From: an uncultured Prevotella sp.
GTDB taxonomy: Bacteria > Bacteroidota > Bacteroidia > Bacteroidales > Bacteroidaceae
DNA length: 14,851 bases
Assembly (NCBI GenBank): GCA_934120735.1
Contig: CAKOVA010000053.1
Span: 1-14,851 of the forward strand
Direction of reading: 5' to 3'
The notes beneath the pieces are model-generated. The model was not told where the DNA came from. It made no database searches and saw only the letters and a program-made list of their open reading frames with translations. Positions within the stretch are counted from its first letter, which is position 1. Every line of letters begins with the position of its first letter. Of this stretch, positions 1-8,307 are shown piece after piece. A program made the position numbers and the translations under genes.

Positions 1-2
1 CC

Positions 3-40
3 AATAACCCTTATATGCTGCCAGACATATAAGGGTTGTT
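3..40 (+). terminator. Terminator-like hairpin at the left edge
   Basis: A perfect 12-bp stem (6-17 pairs with 26-37) closes an 8-nt loop and can be extended to 15 bp (3-17 with 26-40) through one G-U pair. The plus-strand 3' side continues into a moderately T-rich stretch (TTGTTTGTTAG). It most likely ends transcription of a gene lying left of the window. The minus-strand side has a poorer T-tract, so forward use is favoured. The stem is A/T-rich in the middle, so it could instead be a processing or protein-binding hairpin. Confidence 0.6.
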
Positions 41-58
41 TGTTAGTGTGAAAGACGG

Positions 59-144
59 CTAATATTGGATGGTTACCAAGTTTCTACGCATGCATTCTCT
101 TCTTTTTGATTTACACAGTAAATGTCTAATGTTGGATACTTACC
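59..144. repeat. Pair of 19-bp imperfect direct repeats
   Basis: The two copies are CTAATATTGGATGGTTACC (59-77) and CTAATGTTGGATACTTACC (126-144). They match at 16 of 19 positions, lie in the same orientation, and start 67 bp apart in DNA with no open reading frame of note. The spacing is roughly six helical turns. They could be operator half-sites, remnants of a repeated non-coding element, or chance. The sequence gives no gene-level function. Confidence 0.5.
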
Positions 145-216
145 CTACTTTTCACATAACCGACCTCCACACCTCTATACGGGGCATTCGGCATACGGCG
201 GTTTCGTGATTTTACT

Positions 217-315
217 TGAAGATTAATAATCGAAGTGCAAAACTTGTTGGTGTTTGGATAGTATTAAAACCATGAAAAACACTGCAGAGTTTTGTACTTC
301 GATTATTAACCTTCA
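217..315. repeat. Large near-perfect inverted repeat (palindromic element)
   Basis: Arms of 28 bp (217-244 and 288-315) are reverse complements at 26 of 28 positions. In plus-strand RNA one mismatch becomes a G-U pair, leaving only the A222/C310 mismatch. On the same axis a second helix (248-255 with 277-284, two wobble pairs) forms after a 3x3 internal loop, leaving a 21-nt tip. The whole 99 bp folds as one long hairpin. No ORF, T-tract or convincing promoter is inside. It may be a MITE-like or REP-like palindrome, a short invertible segment or a structured leader. The 43-bp spacer is shorter than those of known Bacteroides invertible promoters. Confidence 0.8.
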
Positions 316-525
316 CCTCTTTTGAGCCTTATTAAAAGAGTTGTGAGATAGTATGATGAGAGCCAAGTTTTTATTTTTCATCACCAATTCATCCTTCGGA
401 TTTGTAAAATAAAACATATTGCCTATTCGAAGAGTTGGTTACCTGGTTAGGATGTTATTAAGATTAATTAATATTTATTTTACATACTATTATTTTCCTC
501 ATGTGTATTCTATAAAAAAGCAGAC
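316..525 (+). other. Leader region of the PUL operon, promoter not recognised
   Basis: This A/T-rich stretch separates the palindrome from the first operon gene. I searched for the Bacteroidota housekeeping promoter (TTG or TTTG, 19-21 nt, TAnnTTTG) and found no pair at correct spacing. The nearest -7 lookalike is TATTTTTC at 372-379, with no partner. A small inverted repeat (CTCTTTT at 317-323 with AAAAGAG at 334-340) could form a weak 7-bp hairpin. No Shine-Dalgarno sequence precedes the ATG at 526. Lack of a housekeeping promoter fits transcription by the locus's own ECF sigma factor, but that rests on absence of a match. Confidence 0.4.
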
Positions 526-1446
526 ATGAAGAATACAAAAGATAGCGAGAGGCTATTTGAAAACATAGAGGACATGTTAGATCATGACATTGAGCAGCTT
601 ACCTATCATGAGGAAGGAGCCGACGAAGAACTTGATGCACCTGAGTTTGATATGGAAGGTGTATTTAATAACATCATGAGAGTAATCACGCAAAAGAAGC
701 ATCATCCAATTGCGAATGTCCTCAAGTGGACATCAGCAGCGATCATTGTCTTTATGCTCGGATTCAGTTCCTATTACCTCTTCCTCGACTCCAGCGTTAA
801 ACACCATGAAATCTATGCTTCAAAAGGTGAGAAGTTGCTCGTGGTTCTCCCTGATGGCACAAAGGTATTTCTTAATTCTGACTCTAAACTTAGTTACCCA
901 GATAGGTTTTATGGCCGACTCAGGGAAGTTGGACTCGAAGGTGAGGGATATTTCCAGGTCGCCAAAGATACCAGACATCCATTCATAGTCAGAACATACG
1001 ATATGATGGTTAAGGTTACGGGAACAAAATTTAATATCAAAGCCTATCCGGAAAACAAAGATATCGTAACAACTTTGGATGAAGGACATGTTCTGGTGGG
1101 AAAATCAGGTATGAAACACACCTTACGGCCTATGGAGCCCAACCAACAGGCCATCTATGCACGTAGTACGGCATCATGTACGATTAGGAACGTGTCGAGT
1201 AATAATGGTTCGTCTGATTGGAAAAACAACAGACTATCTTTCTTTAATACACCGATGGATGAAGTGCTGATGACGCTCGAACGAAATTTTAATGTCACCT
1301 TCATCATCAAAAAGAACGCTGCCAAAAAATACAGCTATACATTCAACTGCAGTTCGAACGATATCAAAGAAGTGATAGAAACGATGGAAACAATCACACC
1401 GATAAGTATCAAAAAGCAAGACGAACAAACATATATTATCAATTAA
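526..1446 (+). CDS. FecR-family inner-membrane anti-sigma factor
   Basis: A 306-residue single-pass membrane protein that should hold an ECF sigma factor inactive until an outer-membrane transducer signals. The acidic N-terminus (about 1-65) would be cytoplasmic and sigma-binding. A hydrophobic segment at about 66-88 is the membrane span. The periplasmic FecR domain follows (about 94-200), with the family signatures LPDGTKVFLNSDSKLSYP (108-125) and GYFQVAKDTRHPFIV (141-155). The C-terminal domain (about 235-304, with FFNTPMDEVLMTLERNF) matches the region usually called DUF4974, which contacts the STN domain of SusC-like receptors. It is the first gene of the operon, with susC-like 8 nt downstream. 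Unusually, no sigma gene sits directly upstream; the only candidate is at 12802-13362. The ATG is preceded by A-rich sequence without a Shine-Dalgarno. The family call is secure; pairing with that sigma factor is inferred. Confidence 0.93.
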   Translation: MKNTKDSERLFENIEDMLDHDIEQLTYHEEGADEELDAPEFDMEGVFNNIMRVITQKKHHPIANVLKWTSAAIIVFMLGFSSYYLFLDSSVKHHEIYASKGEKLLVVLPDGTKVFLNSDSKLSYPDRFYGRLREVGLEGEGYFQVAKDTRHPFIVRTYDMMVKVTGTKFNIKAYPENKDIVTTLDEGHVLVGKSGMKHTLRPMEPNQQAIYARSTASCTIRNVSSNNGSSDWKNNRLSFFNTPMDEVLMTLERNFNVTFIIKKNAAKKYSYTFNCSSNDIKEVIETMETITPISIKKQDEQTYIIN

Positions 1447-1454
1447 TTTTAGCT

Positions 1455-4400
1455 ATGAAGACAACTACTCAATTAAACATTGTCAAACGACTATGTGTGT
1501 TTTTTGTGGCAGCATTGTTACCTCTTTGGCTCTGTGCTCAAAGCCAGGTAATAAGTGTGAAGTTCAACAACATGCCCCTTGGAAAAGCGATGAAGCTTAT
1601 AGGCAAGAAATCGAACCTAAAGATTGCCTATAGCAAGGAGTTTGTCGACGTGGATAAGCTGGTAAGCCTGTCTGCCAAGAATGAAAGGGTGGATAAGGTG
1701 CTGGATGCATTGTTCCAGAATATTGATGTGACATACAGCATCAAGAATGGTACCATTATGTTGTATAGGACAAACAGGCAGAAAAAGGACGCTAAGACCA
1801 AGCCTTCACCAACTTATGTAGCGAATGATGCACAGCCAGCTGTTTACGGAACGATAAAGGATAAAAATGGTGAACCTCTTGTTGGAGCAACTATTTCGAC
1901 ACTTGACCAAAAAGTTATTGCCATCACTGACCAAGAAGGACAGTTCAGCATTAAAGTAGATCCTGGCACAGTGCTGAAGATTAACTATGTAGGCTGTGAG
2001 GAGCTCAAGTACACAGTGAGGGGTGACAGGACAATATCCCTTGTGATGCAAGAAGATGCCACGGGGCTGGATGAGGTCGTTGTTGTAGGCTACGGCACAC
2101 AAAAGAAAATAAATCTAACTGGAGCTGTTTCGATGATTAAGGGCGATGACTTAGAAAACCGTCCAATAGCTAACGTAACATCAGGTTTGCAAGGAATGCT
2201 GCCAGGAGTAACCATTGAGTCTTCAAGCGGACAACCTGGTGCAGTGCCCAGTATTAGGGTTCGTGGTATCAACACCATCAGCAGCAACACCTCGCCATTA
2301 ATTTTAATTGATGGAGTGGCAGGAGGCGACCTGAACCTTTTGAATCCGTTGGACATCGAGAGTGTATCGGTGCTCAAGGATGCAGCCTCGTCAGCCATCT
2401 ATGGTGCCCGCGCTGCAAATGGCGTGATACTAATCACAACGAAAAAAGGTAAGAGAAAAGAGAATGCCCATGTGTCTTACAGTGGATATGTGGGAATGCA
2501 AACCCCTACAGCCTTACCAAAGTTGGTTAATGGAAGGCAATATATGGAACTTTACAACGAGTCCATGGCAGCAGCTGGCTTCTCCAAACCATACGGCGAG
2601 GATGCGTTCCAAAAATATGATTCAGGAGAATATCCGAATGAATATTCCAACACCGATTGGGTGCATGAGATTTTCAAAAAGAATGCTTTACAGACTTCCC
2701 ATGCAGTTAGTGTAAGAGGTGGTGGTGACAAAAGTGCATATTTTTTGTCATACGGCTATTTGAACCAAGATGGTTTGGTGGTTGGCGATGCATTCAATTC
2801 AAAACGTCATAATGCTCGTATCAATGTGAATACGGAAATAGGATCTCGCTTGAAACTGAATGGAACGGTTAGCTTCGTTGATTACAACCGCCATATATCT
2901 GGATTTTCAGGAACGGGTGGAGTATTTCGTCTGGCCCAGAGAATCTCACCGTTGTTGCCAATCAAGTGGAAGCAGAAGAATGATGCCGGACAATGGGAAG
3001 ATACACCGTACTGGTCATTCGGATCGGTAGGCAACCCATTGTATGTCGCGTATGAAGGTGGTTCAGAGAAATCAAAGTCGAGAACGTTGAATGCCATCGT
3101 TGAAGCTAATCTTAAGATTGCCGACGGGTTATATTTGAATGGACAATACGCTGCAAACTACTATTTCCGTGAAATAGATGAGTTTTCGCCCACATTACTC
3201 AAGTTTAATGCAGATGGCGAGCCAAGCCCCGACAATAAAACGATGAAAAATTCAGTTCGGCAAAGTCATCAAGATGCATTGACGCAAAGCTTCCAAATCA
3301 CGTCTACTTTCAACAAGATGTTTTGGAAGCACGATATTGGGGCATTGCTTGGTTTTTCACAAGAATGGTATGATAACAGCAATTTGAGTGGAAGTCGAAA
3401 AAACATTCTCGTGGATGATATTTATGTGCTTAGTATGGGTACTGAAGACATTACAAATAGCGGCACCAAAGGACAATGGGCATTACAATCTTATTTTGGC
3501 CGACTGAATTATGCTTTTGACAATAAATATTTGCTTGAAGCCAACATTCGTATTGACGGCACTTCTCGTTTTGCAAAGAACAACCGTTGGGGCTATTTCC
3601 CATCGTTCTCTGTTGGCTGGAATTTCTTCAGAGAAGATTTCATGAGATTCCTCGATTCCTATATGTCGATGGGAAAGCTACGTGCATCATGGGGAGAATT
3701 AGGCAACCAGAATGTAGGCAGTTCATTCTATCCTTACGTTACACCCATCGAACGTAGGGAAAAGGCATATCCTATCGGTGATACTAACAACGTTGGATTT
3801 GAGCAAAGGAAACTGGGAAATACAAACATCAAGTGGGAGACGATACGCATGCTGAATGTCGGCTTGGACTTGAACTTTATCAGCAATAGATTGTCCTTGA
3901 CGTTCGACTGGTTTAAGAAGGAAAATATCAATGCGCTGGTGAAACCTATTTTTCCGACTATTGTAGGTGTTGTTGGTTCGAATAATCTTCCGTTTGAGAA
4001 CATGGGACGCATAGAGAACAAAGGCTGGGAGTTTGGTGCTACTTGGCGAGACCATATCGGTGAAGTAAGGTATGGACTGAGTTTCAATATATCTGATTCG
4101 AAAAACAAAATTACTGATTTGGGCAATAGCGAACCAAGTCTTGGTAACCATATCCGGCGTGTAGGTGATCCTATCAATGCCTATTATGGGTATCTGACTG
4201 ACGGTTTGGCTCAAACGAGCGATTTCGATGGAAGAAACGAAGATGGAAAGTATATCAATCCTAAATTTGTTGTGCCAAACGCACATAAGTCTATTGTTCA
4301 ACCAGGAGACATTAAGTATCGGGATGTTAGCGGTCCAGAAGGCAAGCCTGACGGTATGATTGACGAGTATGATAAGGTGGTGTTTGGCGAGCCATTCCCT

Positions 4401-4871
4401 CATTACACCTATGCAATCAAGGCCAATATTGCATGGAAAGGCTGGGATTTCAGCTGTTACTTCCAGGGCGTGGGGAAAGTGAATGGTTATCTTTCAGACG
4501 AAGCCCGTCACTGTTTCATCAATGACTATTCGGTTCCAAAAGTAGAACACTTGAACCGTTGGACACCCAATAACCCCAATGGAACTTATCCGAGATTGTA
4601 TCAAGGACAGTCGCACAACCTCATGTTTAGCAATTATTGGCTCGAGGACGCATCATATCTACGTTTGAAGAACGTGCAGTTGGGTTATACTTTCCCTAAC
4701 AAATGGGTGTCCAAGTTGGGCATGAATCATGTGAGGGCATATTTTTCAGCTGATAACTTGCTGACGTTTACCAAATATTTTGGTTCTTATGATCCAGAAG
4801 TACGTGAAACTTCTGGGAGTATATATCCACAAGTCAAAACTTATGTTTTTGGACTATCCGTTAACTTTTAA
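1455..4871 (+). CDS. SusC/RagA-family TonB-dependent outer-membrane transducer with STN domain
   Basis: An 1138-residue outer-membrane importer that, with the SusD-like partner next door, takes up oligosaccharides using TonB energy. Visible order: Sec signal peptide (about 1-29, ending LWLCAQ), STN signalling domain (about 33-105), a carboxypeptidase-regulatory-like beta domain (about 130-198, YGTIKDKNGEPLVGATIS), TonB-box-like segment LDEVVVVGYGTQ (205-216), plug (about 218-330, with IRVRGINTI and AIYGARAANGVILITTKKG), then the 22-strand barrel to the C-terminus. A calcium-loop-like stretch rich in Asp and Gly lies near residues 950-975, common in SusC proteins. The STN domain is what marks this copy as a signal transducer for the FecR-like protein encoded 8 nt upstream. 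SusD-like follows after 11 nt. Length is normal for STN-bearing SusC proteins and the frame is intact. Substrate cannot be read from the sequence. Confidence 0.97.
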   Translation: MKTTTQLNIVKRLCVFFVAALLPLWLCAQSQVISVKFNNMPLGKAMKLIGKKSNLKIAYSKEFVDVDKLVSLSAKNERVDKVLDALFQNIDVTYSIKNGTIMLYRTNRQKKDAKTKPSPTYVANDAQPAVYGTIKDKNGEPLVGATISTLDQKVIAITDQEGQFSIKVDPGTVLKINYVGCEELKYTVRGDRTISLVMQEDATGLDEVVVVGYGTQKKINLTGAVSMIKGDDLENRPIANVTSGLQGMLPGVTIESSSGQPGAVPSIRVRGINTISSNTSPLILIDGVAGGDLNLLNPLDIESVSVLKDAASSAIYGARAANGVILITTKKGKRKENAHVSYSGYVGMQTPTALPKLVNGRQYMELYNESMAAAGFSKPYGEDAFQKYDSGEYPNEYSNTDWVHEIFKKNALQTSHAVSVRGGGDKSAYFLSYGYLNQDGLVVGDAFNSKRHNARINVNTEIGSRLKLNGTVSFVDYNRHISGFSGTGGVFRLAQRISPLLPIKWKQKNDAGQWEDTPYWSFGSVGNPLYVAYEGGSEKSKSRTLNAIVEANLKIADGLYLNGQYAANYYFREIDEFSPTLLKFNADGEPSPDNKTMKNSVRQSHQDALTQSFQITSTFNKMFWKHDIGALLGFSQEWYDNSNLSGSRKNILVDDIYVLSMGTEDITNSGTKGQWALQSYFGRLNYAFDNKYLLEANIRIDGTSRFAKNNRWGYFPSFSVGWNFFREDFMRFLDSYMSMGKLRASWGELGNQNVGSSFYPYVTPIERREKAYPIGDTNNVGFEQRKLGNTNIKWETIRMLNVGLDLNFISNRLSLTFDWFKKENINALVKPIFPTIVGVVGSNNLPFENMGRIENKGWEFGATWRDHIGEVRYGLSFNISDSKNKITDLGNSEPSLGNHIRRVGDPINAYYGYLTDGLAQTSDFDGRNEDGKYINPKFVVPNAHKSIVQPGDIKYRDVSGPEGKPDGMIDEYDKVVFGEPFPHYTYAIKANIAWKGWDFSCYFQGVGKVNGYLSDEARHCFINDYSVPKVEHLNRWTPNNPNGTYPRLYQGQSHNLMFSNYWLEDASYLRLKNVQLGYTFPNKWVSKLGMNHVRAYFSADNLLTFTKYFGSYDPEVRETSGSIYPQVKTYVFGLSVNF

Positions 4872-4882
4872 AATGATGTGTT

Positions 4883-6613
4883 ATGAAGACTTTTAAATAT
4901 TTTGGCATTCTGTTCATCGGTTTGATGATAACAGTTTCATGCAGCGATATATTAGATAAATACCCTTTGGATTCGGTTACCAACCAAACATATTGGAAAA
5001 CAGAGGAACAGTTACGTTCGGCCTTGTACCCGTGTTATGATGCTTTTGACTATGAGACTCTAATCAAATGGGCCGAGGCAACTGCTGAAACGGTATTGTG
5101 GGGTGATGTTAAAAGTGGATTGAGCAAGGTTTCCGGAGGTAAACACACCTATAGCGACGGGTTTCCTATGAGCTCATATTGGGCAAGGGCGTATAGCAAT
5201 ATATACACTTGCAATAATTTTCTTGACAACTACAACTCCGCCCCTATCCCGCAGAAAGTTAAAGATGTGTATGCCGGTGAAGTGAAGGTCATTAGAGCCT
5301 ATGAGTATTTTATGTTGACCACTTTCTTTGGTGACGTACCATGGGTGGATCATGTGATAACATCCAAAGAGGCCTATATCGCTCGAACGAGCCGTAGTCA
5401 AGTCATTGATCATATCTTGACCGATCTTGACTGGGCTGCTGAACGGTTGCCTGCGAAGAGACAGTTAGGAGTTAATGTTGGTCGCATTGACCGTTGGGGA
5501 GCCTTGGCCATGAAAGCTCGTATTGCCTTGCAGAACGAACGTTATGAGATAGCAAGAGATGCCTGCCGGGAGATTATGGATAATAGTCCCTATGGACTGT
5601 ACAACTATACCAAGCTATACCAGCAGGAGGGAGACGTAGAGTCAAATCCAAAGAACAATGAATCTATTATCTTCAGCCTCTATGTGAAAGATGTTCGCAT
5701 GCACAACACCTCGCGAGAAATATGCAGTCCGGTTGACTATGTGCGTTTTATGGCATCCAAGACTTTAGTAGATGCGTTTTTGTGCAAAGACGGCAAACCA
5801 GCTAAGGCAGGATTGGAATATTATCACAATAATAATGTCGTAACTTCTGATTTGTACGCATACCCCGAGAAACATTATTCTGACTATTTCAAAAATCGAG
5901 ATCCTCGTATGAGGATGACACTCTATGCTCCTGGTGACAAGTGGCCTGGCGGCGACGATGGTGACAAGGATGTAGACAAAGCAAATCCTGTTTTTAAATT
6001 ACCACGTTTTGCTTCGTTAAGTAACAACAACCGCAAGGGGGCTAACAGCTATACGGGTTTTTATTTTAAAAAGTACAGCATCATTAACAATATAGCTTAT
6101 AGAAAAGGACATAACAACTATAACGTCATTCGTTATCCTGAGGTTTTACTCACTTATGCCGAGGCCTTGTACAAATTAAACGGCACCTTAACTCAGCAGG
6201 AGATTGACGAAACTGTCAATAAATTGAGAAACCGGGTGGGCATGCATCCTATGAAACTCGACGAGTTGAAGAAATGGAACATGAATCTATGGACAGAATT
6301 GAAGCGTGAGCGCCGAGTAGAAATGAGTTTCGACGGTATGCGTTATGCAGATATTATGCGTTGGCGCGAAGGTGAACTGAGATTTGGTCGTGCTATAACG
6401 GGACCAAGCTTAACTGTATGCATGAATGATTTAGGACGGAATCCGTATCCCGACAATGGTGTGGATGAGTTTGGCGACATTGTTCATGAAAAGTCTACGG
6501 CCGAAGGCGGAATCCGATATTTCGATCCTAAAAAGCATTATTTGTGGCCTGTGCCGTATGAGGAAAGGCTCAAGAATCCTTTATTGGGACAAAATCCAGG
6601 TTGGGAGGAGTAA
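4883..6613 (+). CDS. SusD/RagB-family surface glycan-binding lipoprotein
   Basis: A 576-residue lipoprotein forming the lid over the SusC-like barrel and helping to capture the glycan. A hydrophobic signal ends in a lipobox-like TVSC with Cys20 as lipidation site, followed by SDILDKYP, the usual start of mature SusD proteins. Family landmarks: RAYEYFMLTTFFGDVPWV (138-155), RIDRWGALAMKARIAL (201-216), VIRYPEVLLTYAEALY (415-430), ELKRERRVEMSFDGMRYADI (472-491) and the C-terminal HYLWPVPYEE (552-561). These cover the TPR-like helical scaffold. An acidic loop GGDDGDKDVD (356-365) could bind a metal ion. It lies 11 nt after susC-like and 49 nt before the first EEP gene, still in one operon. Acidic residues after Cys20 agree with surface export. 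Glycan specificity is unknown. Confidence 0.97.
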   Translation: MKTFKYFGILFIGLMITVSCSDILDKYPLDSVTNQTYWKTEEQLRSALYPCYDAFDYETLIKWAEATAETVLWGDVKSGLSKVSGGKHTYSDGFPMSSYWARAYSNIYTCNNFLDNYNSAPIPQKVKDVYAGEVKVIRAYEYFMLTTFFGDVPWVDHVITSKEAYIARTSRSQVIDHILTDLDWAAERLPAKRQLGVNVGRIDRWGALAMKARIALQNERYEIARDACREIMDNSPYGLYNYTKLYQQEGDVESNPKNNESIIFSLYVKDVRMHNTSREICSPVDYVRFMASKTLVDAFLCKDGKPAKAGLEYYHNNNVVTSDLYAYPEKHYSDYFKNRDPRMRMTLYAPGDKWPGGDDGDKDVDKANPVFKLPRFASLSNNNRKGANSYTGFYFKKYSIINNIAYRKGHNNYNVIRYPEVLLTYAEALYKLNGTLTQQEIDETVNKLRNRVGMHPMKLDELKKWNMNLWTELKRERRVEMSFDGMRYADIMRWREGELRFGRAITGPSLTVCMNDLGRNPYPDNGVDEFGDIVHEKSTAEGGIRYFDPKKHYLWPVPYEERLKNPLLGQNPGWEE

Positions 6614-6662
6614 TATATTCTCACATTAAACTCTTATAAGTATCAACATAATAAAAAATAAA

Positions 6663-7514
6663 ATGAAAAATATAATTCTTATCATGGGTATTCTGATGGT
6701 AAATTTATCAGGATGCTCCAAAGCCAGCACAGACTTCAATACTTCTGGAGATGATGGTTGGGACTATCAAAAGAATAAAAATAATTTAACTGTAATGAGT
6801 TATAATATTCGTCACTGTTCCCCATATTTAGGTTCAAGTGTTCCCTCTCCGGCAGAAGTTGGCAATGTGGCTAAGGTCTTGAAGGATAAAAATGCCGATG
6901 TGGTGCTTTTGCAGGAAGTTGATTCCATGACCACGCGTGCATTGAATATTGATCAGACAAAAGAACTTGCCAAGCGAGCAGGGTATAAATATCACAAATT
7001 TTTCAAGCAAAAAGACTATCAGGGTGGAGCTTACGGCGCTGCGATATTGTCTAAATATGAAATGAAGAATATCATAAACCACCCTTTGCCCAAAATGATA
7101 GATGGTCAAACGATTAAAGGCAGCAACATTTTGGGTAGTGCAAAAATCGTGTTCGCCGGAAAAGATATTTACATTGCGACAATGCATCTCTCCGTTACTG
7201 AGAGTGAGCGGCTTAAGCAATTTCCCAAGTACTTAGAATGCTTGGAACCATTCGCTCATAAATTGATCATTATAGGTGGCGACTTCAACAGCCGCCCAAC
7301 TGATGCATCAATAACCATGTTGGAAGCAAACGGTTTTACTCGTACGAACAAAGATCCCAACAAGTTTACCATTCCTTCTGATAAGCCAAATCGTGAGTTG
7401 GATTATATTGCCTATAAACCATCAACAGCAGTAGAGGTTGTATCTCACACGGTCTTTACCGGAATTAACGCATCAGACCATTTACCAATAGTTTCAGTAT
7501 TGAAGATTAAATAA
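6663..7514 (+). CDS. Exported EEP-fold hydrolase, predicted lipoprotein
   Basis: A 283-residue member of the endonuclease/exonuclease/phosphatase (EEP, DNase I-like) superfamily: Mg2+-dependent phosphoester or phosphodiester hydrolases acting on nucleic acids, inositol phosphates or phospholipids. The signal ends in a good lipobox, LSGC, with Cys18. Catalytic motifs appear intact: MSYNIRH (Asn48), LLQEVD (Glu85), ATMHLS (His175), GGDFNSRP (Asp207, Asn209), ELDYI (Asp247) and ASDHLPI (Asp272, His273). Residues after Cys18 (SKASTDFN) are not strongly acidic, so surface export is less certain than for the SusD-like protein. The gene follows susD-like after 49 nt and precedes a second EEP gene by 7 nt. 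Its place in a glycan locus hints at a phosphorylated glycan, glycolipid or teichoic-acid-like substrate, but EEP sequences predict substrate poorly and a nuclease role is possible. Confidence 0.88.
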   Translation: MKNIILIMGILMVNLSGCSKASTDFNTSGDDGWDYQKNKNNLTVMSYNIRHCSPYLGSSVPSPAEVGNVAKVLKDKNADVVLLQEVDSMTTRALNIDQTKELAKRAGYKYHKFFKQKDYQGGAYGAAILSKYEMKNIINHPLPKMIDGQTIKGSNILGSAKIVFAGKDIYIATMHLSVTESERLKQFPKYLECLEPFAHKLIIIGGDFNSRPTDASITMLEANGFTRTNKDPNKFTIPSDKPNRELDYIAYKPSTAVEVVSHTVFTGINASDHLPIVSVLKIK

Positions 7515-7521
7515 AGTAAAT

Positions 7522-8286
7522 ATGAGAATTTTAATTTCATTTTACCTACTACTTATTTCGATGTGTGTAGGGGCGCAAGAACCACTCAAGTTAAGAGTCA
7601 TGACGTATAACTTGCGCTTTGGAGAATTGTCATCACTCGAGGAGTTGGCTTATCACATTAAAGCGTTCAAGCCAGACTTTGTTGCCTTGCAAGAAGTAGA
7701 CTGCAACACTCATCGTGAACGTGCTCCCAAGCAGAACGAAAAGAACTTTATATCAGAATTAGCCTATCACACGGGTATGTTTGGTTTGTTTGGAAAAACC
7801 ATCGACTACTCGGGGGGCTATTATGGTATTGGTATGCTGTCTCGGTATCCATGCATTGACATGAAAAAAGTAATGCTGCCCAATCCTTCCAAGTCAGAGC
7901 AAAGAGCAGTTATGTATGCCACATACGAAGTAGGTACAGACACGCTCGTGTTTGCTGTAACCCATCTTGATATAAGCGGAAAGGACGCCAGAAGAGAGCA
8001 GGCAGAATTTATCGTACAAGAACTTCAAAAGTGTAATTATCCGGTCTTGATTGGAGGAGATTTCAATGCTGGTCCTAACGAACCTGCTATAGAGAAGGTT
8101 ATGGAAAAATGGGGACGCAACATGACAATTATGGATCAGACATATTCATCGACAACTCCAAAGATCAAAATAGACTATATATTTGCTTATCCTAAGAATA
8201 GATGGGAGGTGAAAACAAGTCAAACGGTACGGTCGTACTTGTCAGACCATTTTCCAATCGTATCGGAAATTATTCTTAAAAGATAA
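7522..8286 (+). CDS. Exported EEP-fold hydrolase, predicted soluble periplasmic or secreted
   Basis: A 254-residue second EEP-superfamily protein, diverged from its neighbour. It carries an ordinary Sec signal peptide (about 1-18, ending MCVGAQ) and no lipobox, so it should be soluble in the periplasm or released. Catalytic motifs: MTYNLRF (Asn30), ALQEVD (Glu58), VTHLD (His148), GGDFNAGP (Asp180, Asn182), KIDYIF (Asp218) and LSDHFPIV (Asp242, His243). The segment GGYYGIGMLSRYP (98-110) is the common strand before the third motif. It starts 7 nt after the first EEP gene and is followed after 21 nt by the first GH89 gene. The lipoprotein/soluble split between the two copies suggests they act at different sites or steps. 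Fold and activity type are secure; the substrate is not known. Confidence 0.87.
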   Translation: MRILISFYLLLISMCVGAQEPLKLRVMTYNLRFGELSSLEELAYHIKAFKPDFVALQEVDCNTHRERAPKQNEKNFISELAYHTGMFGLFGKTIDYSGGYYGIGMLSRYPCIDMKKVMLPNPSKSEQRAVMYATYEVGTDTLVFAVTHLDISGKDARREQAEFIVQELQKCNYPVLIGGDFNAGPNEPAIEKVMEKWGRNMTIMDQTYSSTTPKIKIDYIFAYPKNRWEVKTSQTVRSYLSDHFPIVSEIILKR

Positions 8287-8307
8287 CCTTTGCTCAAGAT
8301 ATGAATC

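Noticed and set aside
217..315. Palindrome as an intrinsic terminator
   Set aside because: The stem is far longer than usual terminators, has a 43-nt spacer between its arms, and no T-tract follows on either strand.
1..525. CRISPR array, tRNA or known riboswitch in the gene-free left end
   Set aside because: There are only two imperfect repeats and one palindrome, with no regular repeat-spacer pattern, no cloverleaf and no recognised aptamer motif.
1426..1457. Minus-strand -7 lookalike TATGTTTG (1433-1426) that could start a DonS-like antisense RNA against the susC-like leader
   Set aside because: No -33 element at 19-21 nt. The FecR-susC gap is only 8 nt, and such 6-base matches are expected by chance several times in a window this size.
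3723..4403. Minus-strand open frame of 226 codons opposite the susC-like gene, with a second overlapping one at 3734-4177
   Set aside because: Both lie wholly inside the unambiguous susC-like frame, have no recognisable domain and no separate expression signals.
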